Positions 33,712-42,095 of a DNA stretch of 64,000 nt are shown piece after piece. The first letter of the stretch is position 1. Every line of letters starts with the position of its first letter. Position numbers and translations under genes: made by a program. A model generated the notes under the pieces. It was given only the letters and a program-made list of their open reading frames with translations. It had not been told where the DNA came from and did not search any database. The DNA comes from Clostridia bacterium (GTDB taxonomy: Bacteria > Bacillota > Peptococcia > DRI-13 > UBA5745): contig JAHDMJ010000004.1 in NCBI GenBank assembly GCA_018436095.1, positions 1 through 64,000 of the forward strand. Direction: 5' to 3'.

Positions 33712-34812
33712 ATGTTTTGCTGCAGCAATTGTTTTACTGATGCTGAAATCAAGGCAATTATTGAAGGTAATAAAGTGCGAGGGGATTGTGATTTTTGCGG
33801 TAGCAAGAATACCCTTATCTATGAAATCGGAAAAGACCAAATTTTAGCGGAGCTTTTTGAAGGTTTGCTGGATATATATACGCCTTCAGTGAATTTGCCG
33901 GACACTTTTCCTAAAGAACGTACAGATCTGTTAAAAAATATTTTGTATACCAACTGGCATATCTTTACGATAAAACCGGAATCTATTTATCGTCTGATTA
34001 CTAACCTTTGTGCGGAGCGGTATAAAGAGCAGCCGGAGCTGTTTGACGGCCCTGTCGGAATTTTGCAAAGTCAGGATTGTGATTACTTAGAGAAAAACTC
34101 TATCCTGAAAAACCATTGCTGGGGTGACTTTGTTGAGGGAATAAAAAGAAAAAACAGGTTTCACAGCGATTATATTAATACGGAAATATTGCGGATTTTT
34201 TTACGGTGTGCAAAAAAATCTTATAAAGTCGGTAGTATGTTTTATAGAGCGAGAGTGTGCCCGACAACAAAAGGTTACCTCTGCAAAGAGATGGGTGCGC
34301 CGCCGGAGATAAAAGCAAAAGCAGGGCGTGTTAATCCAGAGGGGATTAGCATCTTATATCTTGCCGATACACGGGATACGACCCTTTATGAAATCAGAGC
34401 CGGAGTTTATGATTATGTTGTGGTTGGCAAGTTCAGGCTTCAAAAGAGTATCGAGGTTGTTAATCTAGCTGAGATTGATAAGATCAGCCCTTTCATCGGT
34501 ATTAATTATGGGTTCGATTTTACCCAGTATGCCACAAATATTGAGCATTTGAAAATGCTTGGTCAAGAGATCGCCAAACCTTTACGCAACGATAACATTC
34601 TGGATTACCTGCCGACACAATACATAAGCGATTATATTAAAAGCAAGGGCCTTGATGGCAGAAATAAAGGCTATGACGGTATTGAGTACATTAGCACCAT
34701 GTGCAAAAATGGAGTGAATCTGGCAGTATTCGAACAAGAGCTATTTAAGTGTATTAGAACCAGTGTATACGATGTAAAATCAATCTCCTACTCTTACGAT
34801 CAAATTAAATAG
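33712..34812 (+). CDS. Zinc-ribbon/HEPN-RES N-terminal plus RES-domain protein
   Basis: A 366-residue protein. The N-terminus has a zinc ribbon (C4-x2-C7 and C26-x2-C29), then a helical region like the HEPN/RES N-terminal domain (40-165), then a RES domain from about 175: FYRARV (R179, R181), AGRVNPEGISILYLAD (R206, Y216) and TTLYEIR (E228). RES domains in toxin-antitoxin systems degrade NAD+. The start is ATG at 33712, one base after the preceding stop, behind GAGGTGGAG. No small antitoxin gene is adjacent; the two upstream proteins may serve as sensor or restraint. A strong terminator follows. Confidence 0.83.
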   Translation: MFCCSNCFTDAEIKAIIEGNKVRGDCDFCGSKNTLIYEIGKDQILAELFEGLLDIYTPSVNLPDTFPKERTDLLKNILYTNWHIFTIKPESIYRLITNLCAERYKEQPELFDGPVGILQSQDCDYLEKNSILKNHCWGDFVEGIKRKNRFHSDYINTEILRIFLRCAKKSYKVGSMFYRARVCPTTKGYLCKEMGAPPEIKAKAGRVNPEGISILYLADTRDTTLYEIRAGVYDYVVVGKFRLQKSIEVVNLAEIDKISPFIGINYGFDFTQYATNIEHLKMLGQEIAKPLRNDNILDYLPTQYISDYIKSKGLDGRNKGYDGIEYISTMCKNGVNLAVFEQELFKCIRTSVYDVKSISYSYDQIK

Positions 34813-34824
34813 ATTATCACCCCA

Positions 34825-34866
34825 AAAAGCTTCTTGAGAATCAGCCTCAAGAAGCTTTTGTCTTAT
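34825..34866 (+). terminator. Rho-independent terminator after the RES cassette
   Basis: AAAAGCTTCTTGAG and CTCAAGAAGCTTTT form a perfect 14-bp stem with a 7-nt loop, followed by TGTCTTATTATTT. Confidence 0.9.
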
Positions 34867-34932
34867 TATTTAGTTTAAAAGGGAGTCGTAGAATCAGAAC
34901 CATCTAGGCTTTAATTTTGCGATAAGTCCCAA

Positions 34933-35919
34933 TCAATTCAAAAGCTGCTTTAATGTTTCATAGCTGATATTACCACCGGAGAGGATGAAGCAGATTTTTT
35001 TGCCCCGCTCCAGAGGAACTTTGCCATTTAAAGCAGCGGCAAAGGTCATGGCGGAACTGGTCTCCATGATTAGTTTTGCTTCAAAGGTCATCAGCCGCAA
35101 AGCGTCCTTGATCATGTCTTCTTCTACGTTTACCAAATGATCCACATAGGTTTTGATCATACGGTAATTTAGCTCCTTAGCGGTCATGGTGCGGGTGCCG
35201 TCGGCAATGGAAAGCTTGTCGGGATAAAGGGTCAGGGGCTTTCCGGCCTCAAAGCTTGCGGCAAACCGGGGTACCAAAGCAGGTTCCACACCATAAACAG
35301 CGGTTTGGGGATTGAGTGATTTCACGGCCAGGGCGATGCCAGATATCAAACCGCCGCCGCCGATGGGACAGACGATGGCTGCCATATCCGGCGCTTCCTC
35401 CATAATTTCCAGGCCGATGGTGCCCTGGCCGGCTATGACTAAGGGATCATTGTAGGCATGGACGAAGCTGTAGCCCTCCCGCTTCATGATCTCAAGAGCC
35501 CTGACCTCCGCTTCATTATTGTTTTGACCGCTGATGATTACTTCAGCTCCGTAGGACCTGGCCTTGTCTGCTTTGAGCTGGGAAGCGATTTCCGGCATCA
35601 GTACCGTAGCTCTGAGGCCGGCTTTTTTGGCGGCATAGGCTACGCCTTGCCCATGGTTGCCGGAAGAAACGGTAATTACTCCCCGGGTGCAGCCGGCAGC
35701 GGTCAAATCCAGGATTTTGTTGGTTGCTCCCCGTATCTTAAAAGAGCCGATGGGTTGAAAGCTTTCCGGCTTAACGTAAACTTCAGCACCTTTGAAAAAT
35801 TTATCCAAATGCGGCAGTCTTAAAAGAGGTGTGGGGCTTACCTGGTCTTTGATTCTTGCCGCCGCCTCTTTGATGCGGTCAAAGGTTACCAGATTCAACA
35901 TATCCGCCATATTGATCAT
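34933..35919 (-). CDS. Threonine dehydratase-like PLP enzyme
   Basis: A 328-residue fold-type II PLP enzyme of the TdcB/serine racemase group, without the regulatory ACT region of biosynthetic IlvA. The PLP lysine is in SFKIRGATNKI, the Asn loop is SSGNHGQGVAYAA, and the glycine phosphate loop is PIGGGGLISGIA. The likely reaction is deamination of L-threonine or serine to the 2-oxoacid; serine racemase or hydroxyaspartate lyase activity cannot be excluded. ATG at 35919 follows AGGAAATGAG. It lies 74 bp after the MerR gene on the same strand and probably shares its transcript, linking it to the divergent transporter operon. Confidence 0.85.
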   Translation of the reverse strand: MINMADMLNLVTFDRIKEAAARIKDQVSPTPLLRLPHLDKFFKGAEVYVKPESFQPIGSFKIRGATNKILDLTAAGCTRGVITVSSGNHGQGVAYAAKKAGLRATVLMPEIASQLKADKARSYGAEVIISGQNNNEAEVRALEIMKREGYSFVHAYNDPLVIAGQGTIGLEIMEEAPDMAAIVCPIGGGGLISGIALAVKSLNPQTAVYGVEPALVPRFAASFEAGKPLTLYPDKLSIADGTRTMTAKELNYRMIKTYVDHLVNVEEDMIKDALRLMTFEAKLIMETSSAMTFAAALNGKVPLERGKKICFILSGGNISYETLKQLLN

Positions 35920-35993
35920 CTCATTTCCTGTAGTTTTAAGTACTTCCCCAAGAATAATGGGAGTCTGTTTTTATTGTATGGCTGGTAATTACC

Positions 35994-36806
35994 TTATAGC
36001 AAAATCTGAACTTCAAACTGAGACTCGATAAAAGCTTCACTGCTGGTATCCAGATCATCTTCACATTCCAGAGCCAAAGCATATTTAGGAAACATATCTC
36101 CAGTCAGGAGCTGTTGAGGAATATTGATTTGGTGGTTTTCTGCCAGGATTTTGCCCCGAATGCAGATAAAGCTGCCGGCAGGCACCTCAAAAATATCCGG
36201 ATGCTCAATAGAAGGGTTGCCTTTAATTAGAATGAAGTAATGAGTAGGTTGAAATTTGCCTTGACGGAGGCTGTCGTAATCCAGTAAAAAACCGATTTGC
36301 CGTAAAAATGTGATGCTTGCGAATTCAGATTTAGCCTTTTTAATCAAAAGTCTGGGTCCGGCAGTACCAATCAGAGCCTCATCAGGCCGATATTTTTCCG
36401 TTAAAATATAACGCTTGCCCCAGGAAGTCCGATAAGGAAAATCCAGCAAATCTAGTTGCTTATTATAATGATAATAATTTATATAGTCTTTAATGCATGT
36501 CCGGATACTCTCCAGGCGGTTGATTTCCAATACTGTTTCTTTATATTTTGTTTCCAACATTTGCACAAAACCGGAAATATCATCAGAATTAATAGCCGTC
36601 TTGATTTCATCCAGATTAAGCCCCAGAGTTTGCAAATAGCGAATACGCTCCAGCGGCCAAATTTGCACTAAGCTGTACATACGGTAATTGTTTTCGTTAT
36701 TGATTTCCGCAGGTTTTAGAAGACCAAGCTTATCATAATAGCGAAGAGTTTCCGTTGAGATATTAAGCATGGAGGCAAATTCTTTCACATAATATTTTTC
36801 CTTCAC
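35994..36806 (-). CDS. MerR-family transcriptional regulator 2
   Basis: A 270-residue MerR protein of the same build as regulator 1: helix-turn-helix YYVKEFASMLNISTETLRYY, wing KLGLLKPAEINNENNYRMYS, long helix LQTLGLNLDEIKTAI, then a ligand-binding domain of about 150 residues. The start is GTG at 36806 with GAGGAGG 5 nt upstream. It is divergent from the YfcC transporter operon, whose promoter has a 19-bp spacer, so it probably activates that operon when an effector binds. The effector may be the transported compound. Confidence 0.85.
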   Translation of the reverse strand: MKEKYYVKEFASMLNISTETLRYYDKLGLLKPAEINNENNYRMYSLVQIWPLERIRYLQTLGLNLDEIKTAINSDDISGFVQMLETKYKETVLEINRLESIRTCIKDYINYYHYNKQLDLLDFPYRTSWGKRYILTEKYRPDEALIGTAGPRLLIKKAKSEFASITFLRQIGFLLDYDSLRQGKFQPTHYFILIKGNPSIEHPDIFEVPAGSFICIRGKILAENHQINIPQQLLTGDMFPKYALALECEDDLDTSSEAFIESQFEVQILL

Positions 36807-37018
36807 ATTAACCTCCTCATTAAGATGTTAGCCATAAATAACTAACCTGCGTCTTAACACAAACCTTTTGGAAATATGTCTGCAAAAACTGAAGGGTTTT
36901 GCAGGAGGAACCGGCTTGATTTTATCAAATAATGATATAAAAGTATATATAAATAAAAAAGAATGAAAAAAATATTGAAAAAATGCTAAAAAAACACTCC
37001 TCTTGCAGAAAAGCCATC

Positions 37019-37049
37019 TTGACCTTCGTTTTTAGGCCAATGATATCAT
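37019..37049 (+). promoter_or_regulatory. MerR-type promoter with 19-bp spacer (TTGACC-N19-TATCAT)
   Basis: TTGACC and TATCAT are exactly 19 bp apart, 35 bp before the YfcC start codon. The spacer contains a partial dyad (ACCTT and TAGGCC). It faces away from the MerR gene at 35994. Confidence 0.72.
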
Positions 37050-37083
37050 TTAGCCATACTAAATTTGAGGAGGAGAGCATTTT

Positions 37084-38505
37084 ATGGAAAACACAGGCGA
37101 CAAGAAGCTAAAGAGTTCCACCGCAAAAAAACCGGCAGAAGCGCCAAACGTACTTTTATTTATATTTTGCATGCTAGTCGTTGCAGCCGTTCTTACCTAT
37201 ATCATCCCGGCAGGAGCTTATGACAGGTATTTCAATGAAGCGCTTAACCGTACCCTGGTGGATCCCACATCCTATCATGCGGTAGAGCAGAGCCCCGTTT
37301 CCATCATGGGTATCTTTGCCGCCATTCCTAATGGTATTGTTGCGAATATCTCGGTTATTTCCATTATCTTTGCTTACGGCGGCGCTTTCGGTATTATCAC
37401 AAGCACCAGGCTGATTGAAGACGGTATCACCAGATCCTTAAACAGTGTACGAAAAATGTCTTTTCTGATCATAGCATTGGTTAGTATGCTGTTTTCTGCA
37501 GGCGGAGCCTTCGTGGGCATTCAACAGAGCTTTTGGTCCTTTACTCCCTTGTGCGCCGTGCTGGCGGCGGCTATGGGTTATGACGTAGTAGTTGCTTTTG
37601 TCATGGTGGCCGTAGCCAACAATATCGGCTATATGTGCGGACCTACAAACATGTGGAATGTGGGTGTGGCTCAGCAAATCAGCGAGGTGCCGGTGTTTTC
37701 CGGTTTAGGTCTCAGAATGTTCTGCTGGCTGCTGTTCATGGCAATGCTGATGGTTTACACCTTTTATTATTGCCAGAAGATAAAAAAAGACCCTGCCAAG
37801 AGCCTTGTATATGATCCCAATGCGCCGCTCTCCACCTTTGATAATGTCGATGTCAGAGGTGCGGATTTAACTGCGCGGAGAAAAGCAGCGCTAGCTTGTC
37901 TGATCGCAGGATTTTTAATTCTGATTTATCTCATTGGCGTTAAGGGCTGGACCAGCGGTACTCAGATAGGGTCTTTCCTCATTGCCATGAGCATCGTAGT
38001 GGCGGCAATCAACGGTGACGGCGCTAACTCTATGGCTGATGGCTTTGTCAAAGGGGTACAAGCCATTCTCGTTCCTTCTCTGGTGGTAGGAATGGCCGGC
38101 GGCGTATTGCTGATTCTGCAAAATGGCAATACCCTTGACCCCATCCTTCATGCAGCTACGACGGCTTTGGAGGGGACTTCCAGCATATTTGCTCTTCTGA
38201 TGATCTATGTATTTCAGTTTCTCTTTAATTTCCTGGTTCCCTCCGGTACTGCCCAGGCAGCGACTACCATGCCTATTATTGCTCCTTTGTCCGACATGGT
38301 CAATGTAAGCCGCCAAGCTGCCATACTGGCCTTTCAGTTTGGCGATGGATTCAGCAATATGCTCTGGCCTACTGCGTTGCTGGCGCCTCTTTCTTTTACA
38401 AACATTCCATTTCGGAAGTGGATCAAATGGTTTATGCCATTTACCATCATATTCATTATAGCCTCAAGTCTGATCCTGGCTTATGCCGTGGTATCCGGAT
38501 ATTAA
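37084..38505 (+). CDS. YfcC-family (DcuC/ArcD-like) transporter
   Basis: A 473-residue inner-membrane carrier with about 12 hydrophobic segments. The opening VLLFIFCMLVVAAVLTYIIPAGAY is typical of YfcC proteins, a family related to C4-dicarboxylate (DcuC) and basic amino-acid carriers. Further blocks are NNIGYMCGPTNMWNVG and FLVPSGTAQAATTMPIIAPL. ATG behind GAGGAGGAG. First gene of a seven-gene operon with a LarA homologue, so the cargo is probably a chiral hydroxy or amino acid. Confidence 0.85.
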   Translation: MENTGDKKLKSSTAKKPAEAPNVLLFIFCMLVVAAVLTYIIPAGAYDRYFNEALNRTLVDPTSYHAVEQSPVSIMGIFAAIPNGIVANISVISIIFAYGGAFGIITSTRLIEDGITRSLNSVRKMSFLIIALVSMLFSAGGAFVGIQQSFWSFTPLCAVLAAAMGYDVVVAFVMVAVANNIGYMCGPTNMWNVGVAQQISEVPVFSGLGLRMFCWLLFMAMLMVYTFYYCQKIKKDPAKSLVYDPNAPLSTFDNVDVRGADLTARRKAALACLIAGFLILIYLIGVKGWTSGTQIGSFLIAMSIVVAAINGDGANSMADGFVKGVQAILVPSLVVGMAGGVLLILQNGNTLDPILHAATTALEGTSSIFALLMIYVFQFLFNFLVPSGTAQAATTMPIIAPLSDMVNVSRQAAILAFQFGDGFSNMLWPTALLAPLSFTNIPFRKWIKWFMPFTIIFIIASSLILAYAVVSGY

Positions 38506-38539
38506 AAGCATTTCCAGGCAGTAGAGAAAGGATAATCTT

Positions 38540-38968
38540 ATGAAACTCATGCACACCAAACTAACAGAATTTGTACAGCGGATGGTTGATGCAGCCAGGC
38601 TGTCGGCTCCGGAAAAAAAGCTAAATATCAGCGGTATGGAAAATGTTCGGACGGCAAAGCTGCAATCTTTGCGAACGGGGCGGATTGCCAATGCGGTAAA
38701 GGAAATAGCTGAAGACGATGACGTTGAGAGCATTGAATTTATTATCTGTCCCCGCTGTCCGGAAACCATGCACACTGTAATTGTTAAGGGTATCGGAAAA
38801 GAAGGCAAGGGCAATAAAGCAATTGTGGAAACCGTGGATATGTTGGTTCCCACTGAAGATATTTACCTGGTAGACTGTGAGCAAGTAGTTGACCGCAGGC
38901 CAATGATGTCAGTTTATACAGATGTGGAGGTGAAAGATGGTGAAACTCAAGTACAAGCTGGTGCCTAA
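38540..38968 (+). CDS. Unrecognised conserved-looking protein (142 aa)
   Basis: Not recognised. A 142-residue soluble protein with no signal peptide. It has a CPRCPE motif (Cys near 72 and 75) and a further Cys in VDCEQVVD, which might hold a metal or a redox disulfide. The ATG follows GAAAGGATAATC. Its 3' end overlaps the next gene by 32 nt, pointing to translational coupling and a joint function with the 341-residue protein. Confidence 0.7.
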   Translation: MKLMHTKLTEFVQRMVDAARLSAPEKKLNISGMENVRTAKLQSLRTGRIANAVKEIAEDDDVESIEFIICPRCPETMHTVIVKGIGKEGKGNKAIVETVDMLVPTEDIYLVDCEQVVDRRPMMSVYTDVEVKDGETQVQAGA

Positions 38969-39962
38969 TGGCAGTGCCGAAGGCAAAATGCCTTTAAATG
39001 TTGCGTTAGTGAACCTAAAGGATGTGAAGGTTTGCGGCCTTACGCCGGAAAAAGCCTGTGCGGCAATAGCCAAGTCTTTGGATGGCCCCACAGCTATCAA
39101 TATATTTGATATGGAGGCAGTCACTACTACCAGTGACGGTATCATGGTGGATAGCGCCATTGTAGCCATGGCAGCTTCCGACCGGGGCAAGATTCACCGG
39201 GAATACGGCTTTGTCCCTATGGCGGAAATAGAATATGATGATGAGCTCATCGCCATCGAGCCCCACCTTAAGCAATGGGATACTAATTATAAAGGCCGTC
39301 GTCTTTATCGGGGGCCGGATGTGGCTGATAAAAAGATTCCCGTGCATAATGTAGCCATCAGCGGCCGGGCCTGCAACAACAATTCCGGCACGGAAATGAT
39401 GGACTTAGTAACTATGGGAGAAGTATTGATGCCCTATATCGGCCAGAAAGAGATTATGGCTGACGGCGAAGTGGCTATAGGCCTTACCGGGGAAATCATT
39501 TCTGTGGCTATTGGAATGACAGTGAAAGAAAAGTTTGGCCGGGTTTTTTCCACCAGACGCTATCGGGCTGGGGATACGGCTCACGGTTCCAAGGAAATGG
39601 CCAAAACTCTAAAAGCGGAGATACCTTGTATTGCTGCCAGCAAGAGAGTTCATGCCGGTTATATTATTAAAGCTTTGCAGGCCGGGATGGTGCCCGGGCG
39701 AGATATTGGCTGTGCTCCGGCGGTTTTGGCAATCGCCAAAATTATGGGCTTTCCCATTAATGTGGAAAATATCACCGAAATGGCCCAGGCGGAATTGGAC
39801 AGCATAGGATTTACTGCAGATTGGATGAGAGAAAAGGCAGAAAAGCATCTGACGGCAGAAGAAGTCCTGGCCCGGGCTGACGAAATTGTTCCGGGTATTG
39901 TGGGCATGGAGGTATGCAAAGCCTCGGAGCTGGCGGAAATCAGATATGCAGAAATTCCCTAA
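38937..39962 (+). CDS. Unrecognised protein (341 aa), probable catabolic enzyme subunit
   Basis: Not recognised as a named family. A 341-residue soluble protein with strongly structured, glycine-rich blocks (TAINIFDMEAVTTTSDGIM, AISGRACNNNSGTEMMDL, GYIIKALQAGMVPGRDIGC) that look like an enzyme. ATG at 38937 behind GGAGGTG, inside the end of the preceding gene. It is followed at 17 bp by a 118-residue protein. The block order unknown142-unknown341-unknown118-MoaB-like-LarA suggests one multi-component pathway. Confidence 0.72.
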   Translation: MVKLKYKLVPNGSAEGKMPLNVALVNLKDVKVCGLTPEKACAAIAKSLDGPTAINIFDMEAVTTTSDGIMVDSAIVAMAASDRGKIHREYGFVPMAEIEYDDELIAIEPHLKQWDTNYKGRRLYRGPDVADKKIPVHNVAISGRACNNNSGTEMMDLVTMGEVLMPYIGQKEIMADGEVAIGLTGEIISVAIGMTVKEKFGRVFSTRRYRAGDTAHGSKEMAKTLKAEIPCIAASKRVHAGYIIKALQAGMVPGRDIGCAPAVLAIAKIMGFPINVENITEMAQAELDSIGFTADWMREKAEKHLTAEEVLARADEIVPGIVGMEVCKASELAEIRYAEIP

Positions 39963-39979
39963 GGGAGGAGGCCGGAGAT

Positions 39980-40336
39980 ATGGAGCGTCAATATATCATT
40001 GCCCATGCGGATAAAGCGGTTCTTAAGATTTCCGGTTTGCAGGTGAAGGGGCTGGACGCCGGGCAGTTGGAAACAACTTTGGCGGAAAAGCTGAATACTA
40101 CAGTGAGGGTGATCGGGGTAACCGGAGATAACATTGAGATGGACGTTTACGGTCTGGAACCGGATCAGATTCGTTATAATGAAAGCTCCATTATTGAAGC
40201 TTTGTCCTTGTCAGAAGGGATAACCGCTACAGACCTGATTATGATGAGCTGCAGCGAAAAAATCGTGAGGGTGGATTGGGACAATATTCCGCCCCATACG
40301 CCCTGCGCTGCGGAAAGATGGGGACCGGTGCGATGA
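39980..40336 (+). CDS. Unrecognised small protein (118 aa)
   Basis: Not recognised. The start is ATG at 39980 after GGGAGGAGGCCGGAG. The protein is soluble, ends PPHTPCAAERWGPVR, and has one Cys in MMSCSEKIVRVDW. The stop overlaps the MoaB-like start (ATGA), so the two are probably made in equal amounts. Confidence 0.68.
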   Translation: MERQYIIAHADKAVLKISGLQVKGLDAGQLETTLAEKLNTTVRVIGVTGDNIEMDVYGLEPDQIRYNESSIIEALSLSEGITATDLIMMSCSEKIVRVDWDNIPPHTPCAAERWGPVR

Positions 40337-40851
40337 AATCTGCCGTTATTATACCCACCGGGGATGAAGTGAAAAACGGCATAGTGCTGGACACTGACTC
40401 TCCGGAAATCCTGGCTCAGCTGATCCGGCAATTTCCTGAAATGAAAGTGGTGCGTCTTGGGCCGCTAACAGATGATGAAGAGGCTATTCTAACCCTTTTG
40501 CAGGAAACGGTGCTGGAATCACCTGACTTAATTGTGCTTGTGGGGGGAAGCGGCGGTGGTCACCGCTTTTCCCCCTCTTTAGGCAAGGACTATACCCAAT
40601 CGGCTCTGGAAAAATTTTTGATAGAAAAAGCCGCCAGCGAGATATATGGAAAGAATGGCCATCTTTGGTGCAAGCTGATTTGCGGTAAAAAGGATAAAAC
40701 CGTAATTATTAATGTGCCGGGACCTTTTTATGAAGCCAAGGCAGCTATGAGTGCTTTCTTGAATAGTTATGCTGCCGGAATGGATTTAAGTCAGATTAAT
40801 AAGGAAATGGCCCAGGCAGTTTATGATCAATACCCACGAGGGGAGGAATAA
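40333..40851 (+). CDS. MoaB/MoeA-fold molybdopterin-binding-like protein
   Basis: A 172-residue protein that resembles the MoCF-biosynthesis fold: the opening VIIPTGDEVKNGIVLDTDSP matches the MoeA/CinA strand-loop TGDEL...G, and DLIVLVGGSGGGHR resembles the GG.S.G..D loop that binds molybdopterin. The usual catalytic Asp after GGSG is not obvious (HRFSPSLGKDY). No molybdoenzyme is nearby, so it may bind another nucleotide-like cofactor or act as an accessory factor. It overlaps the gene before by 4 nt and lies 2 bp before the LarA homologue. Confidence 0.68.
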   Translation: MKSAVIIPTGDEVKNGIVLDTDSPEILAQLIRQFPEMKVVRLGPLTDDEEAILTLLQETVLESPDLIVLVGGSGGGHRFSPSLGKDYTQSALEKFLIEKAASEIYGKNGHLWCKLICGKKDKTVIINVPGPFYEAKAAMSAFLNSYAAGMDLSQINKEMAQAVYDQYPRGEE

Positions 40852-40853
40852 CC

Positions 40854-42068
40854 ATGCGTATAGATATGCCGGCTCACAGCCTGTTTGGCAACGAATCTGT
40901 ACCCTTAGAATTTCCGGACAATTGGGATGTGCAGATCAGCAATTTTAAAGGAGCCGCAGCACCCGCCCTTGCCCAAGAGCAGATTGCTGAAAAGATTAAA
41001 CACCCCGAGCATTTGCTTCCTATAGCCGAAGGAGCAAAAGGCTGCAAGGACGCGGTAATTATTTTTGACGACTTCACCCGGGCTACTCCTATTGAGCCTA
41101 TTGCCAAGGTGGTCATTGCTGAGTTGGAAAAGGCCGGTGTAGACCGTGATAAGATTCGTTTTATCGCTTCCACAGGAGCCCACCGGGCCATGTGTCGGGA
41201 GGATTTTGAACGAAAGCTAGGACGGGAAATCACCCAGGAATTTAGGATTTATTCACATAATCCCTTTTTTAACAATGTATATTTGGGGAAAACAACCTAT
41301 GGTGTTCCTATTGAGCTGAATGCCGAGTGTGTTTATGCCGATTATAAAGTGGCTATCGGCGCCTTTTTTCCTCATTCCTCCACTGGTGTTGGGGGCGGCG
41401 GAAAAATTGTTTTACCGGGCATTGCCTCCTTTGAAACCATCCGCCAATGGCATCTAAAGGACTCAGGTATGTGGAAAACCGACAGTCAAGCCCGGGACAG
41501 CGTGGTTCAAGCTGCTGACTTCCTGAAGCTTGATATGAAAATTGATGTCTTGATGAACGGCAAAGGAGAAATTTCTCAGCTTTACGCAGGACATTATGAT
41601 AAGATTTTCATGGAACACATTGATGAAATTCAGGAGTTTTTCTGCACGAAATATATTGATAATCCGGATATCGTCATTGCTAATAACTACTTTAAACCTA
41701 CAGAGCCCAATGTGGCCATTGTGCAGATGGGAATCGTGGAGTCAGTTAAGCCTGGCGGCGATATTGTTCTGATGTACAATACGCCATATGGATGTGCCTG
41801 CCATTATATGTGGGGAAAATGGGGAGATACAGGTCTTGGGGGTCCTATGTATCGTAAACAATTTAGAGTGCCGCCTACCATTAACCGTTTCTTTGTTCTC
41901 TCAAAATACTGGGATAAAGGGACAGCCTCTTCTTACCATTTTAACGAAGAGGGCAATATCTACATTGAAACCTGGCAGGATCTGATGAGTCATTTAGGAC
42001 CGCAGCCCCGGCGAGTAGCGGTTTACCCATATGCCGATGCATCCTGCTTTGAGCCGGGAAAACGCTAA
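40854..42068 (+). CDS. LarA-family nickel-pincer racemase (DUF2088), full residue set
   Basis: A 404-residue LarA homologue. LarA isomerises lactate with a Ni-pincer nucleotide bound to a lysine. Here DDFTRATP, STGAHRAM (H110), AFFPHSSTGVGGGGK (H174, K184) and PGIASFETIRQWH (H200) fall at almost the same numbers as in Lactiplantibacillus LarA (H108, H174, K184, H200), so the cofactor site looks complete. Substrate is probably a 2-hydroxy acid, not necessarily lactate. RBS GAGGGGAGG. The cofactor genes larB, larC and larE are not in the window. Confidence 0.85.
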   Translation: MRIDMPAHSLFGNESVPLEFPDNWDVQISNFKGAAAPALAQEQIAEKIKHPEHLLPIAEGAKGCKDAVIIFDDFTRATPIEPIAKVVIAELEKAGVDRDKIRFIASTGAHRAMCREDFERKLGREITQEFRIYSHNPFFNNVYLGKTTYGVPIELNAECVYADYKVAIGAFFPHSSTGVGGGGKIVLPGIASFETIRQWHLKDSGMWKTDSQARDSVVQAADFLKLDMKIDVLMNGKGEISQLYAGHYDKIFMEHIDEIQEFFCTKYIDNPDIVIANNYFKPTEPNVAIVQMGIVESVKPGGDIVLMYNTPYGCACHYMWGKWGDTGLGGPMYRKQFRVPPTINRFFVLSKYWDKGTASSYHFNEEGNIYIETWQDLMSHLGPQPRRVAVYPYADASCFEPGKR

Positions 42069-42095
42069 GAAAAAAGTTGGGGCGGAGATATAAAG

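Noticed and set aside
33712-34812. Simple RES-Xre toxin-antitoxin pair
   Set aside because: No Xre or other small DNA-binding antitoxin gene adjoins the RES gene; the partners are sce7725- and sce7726-type proteins.
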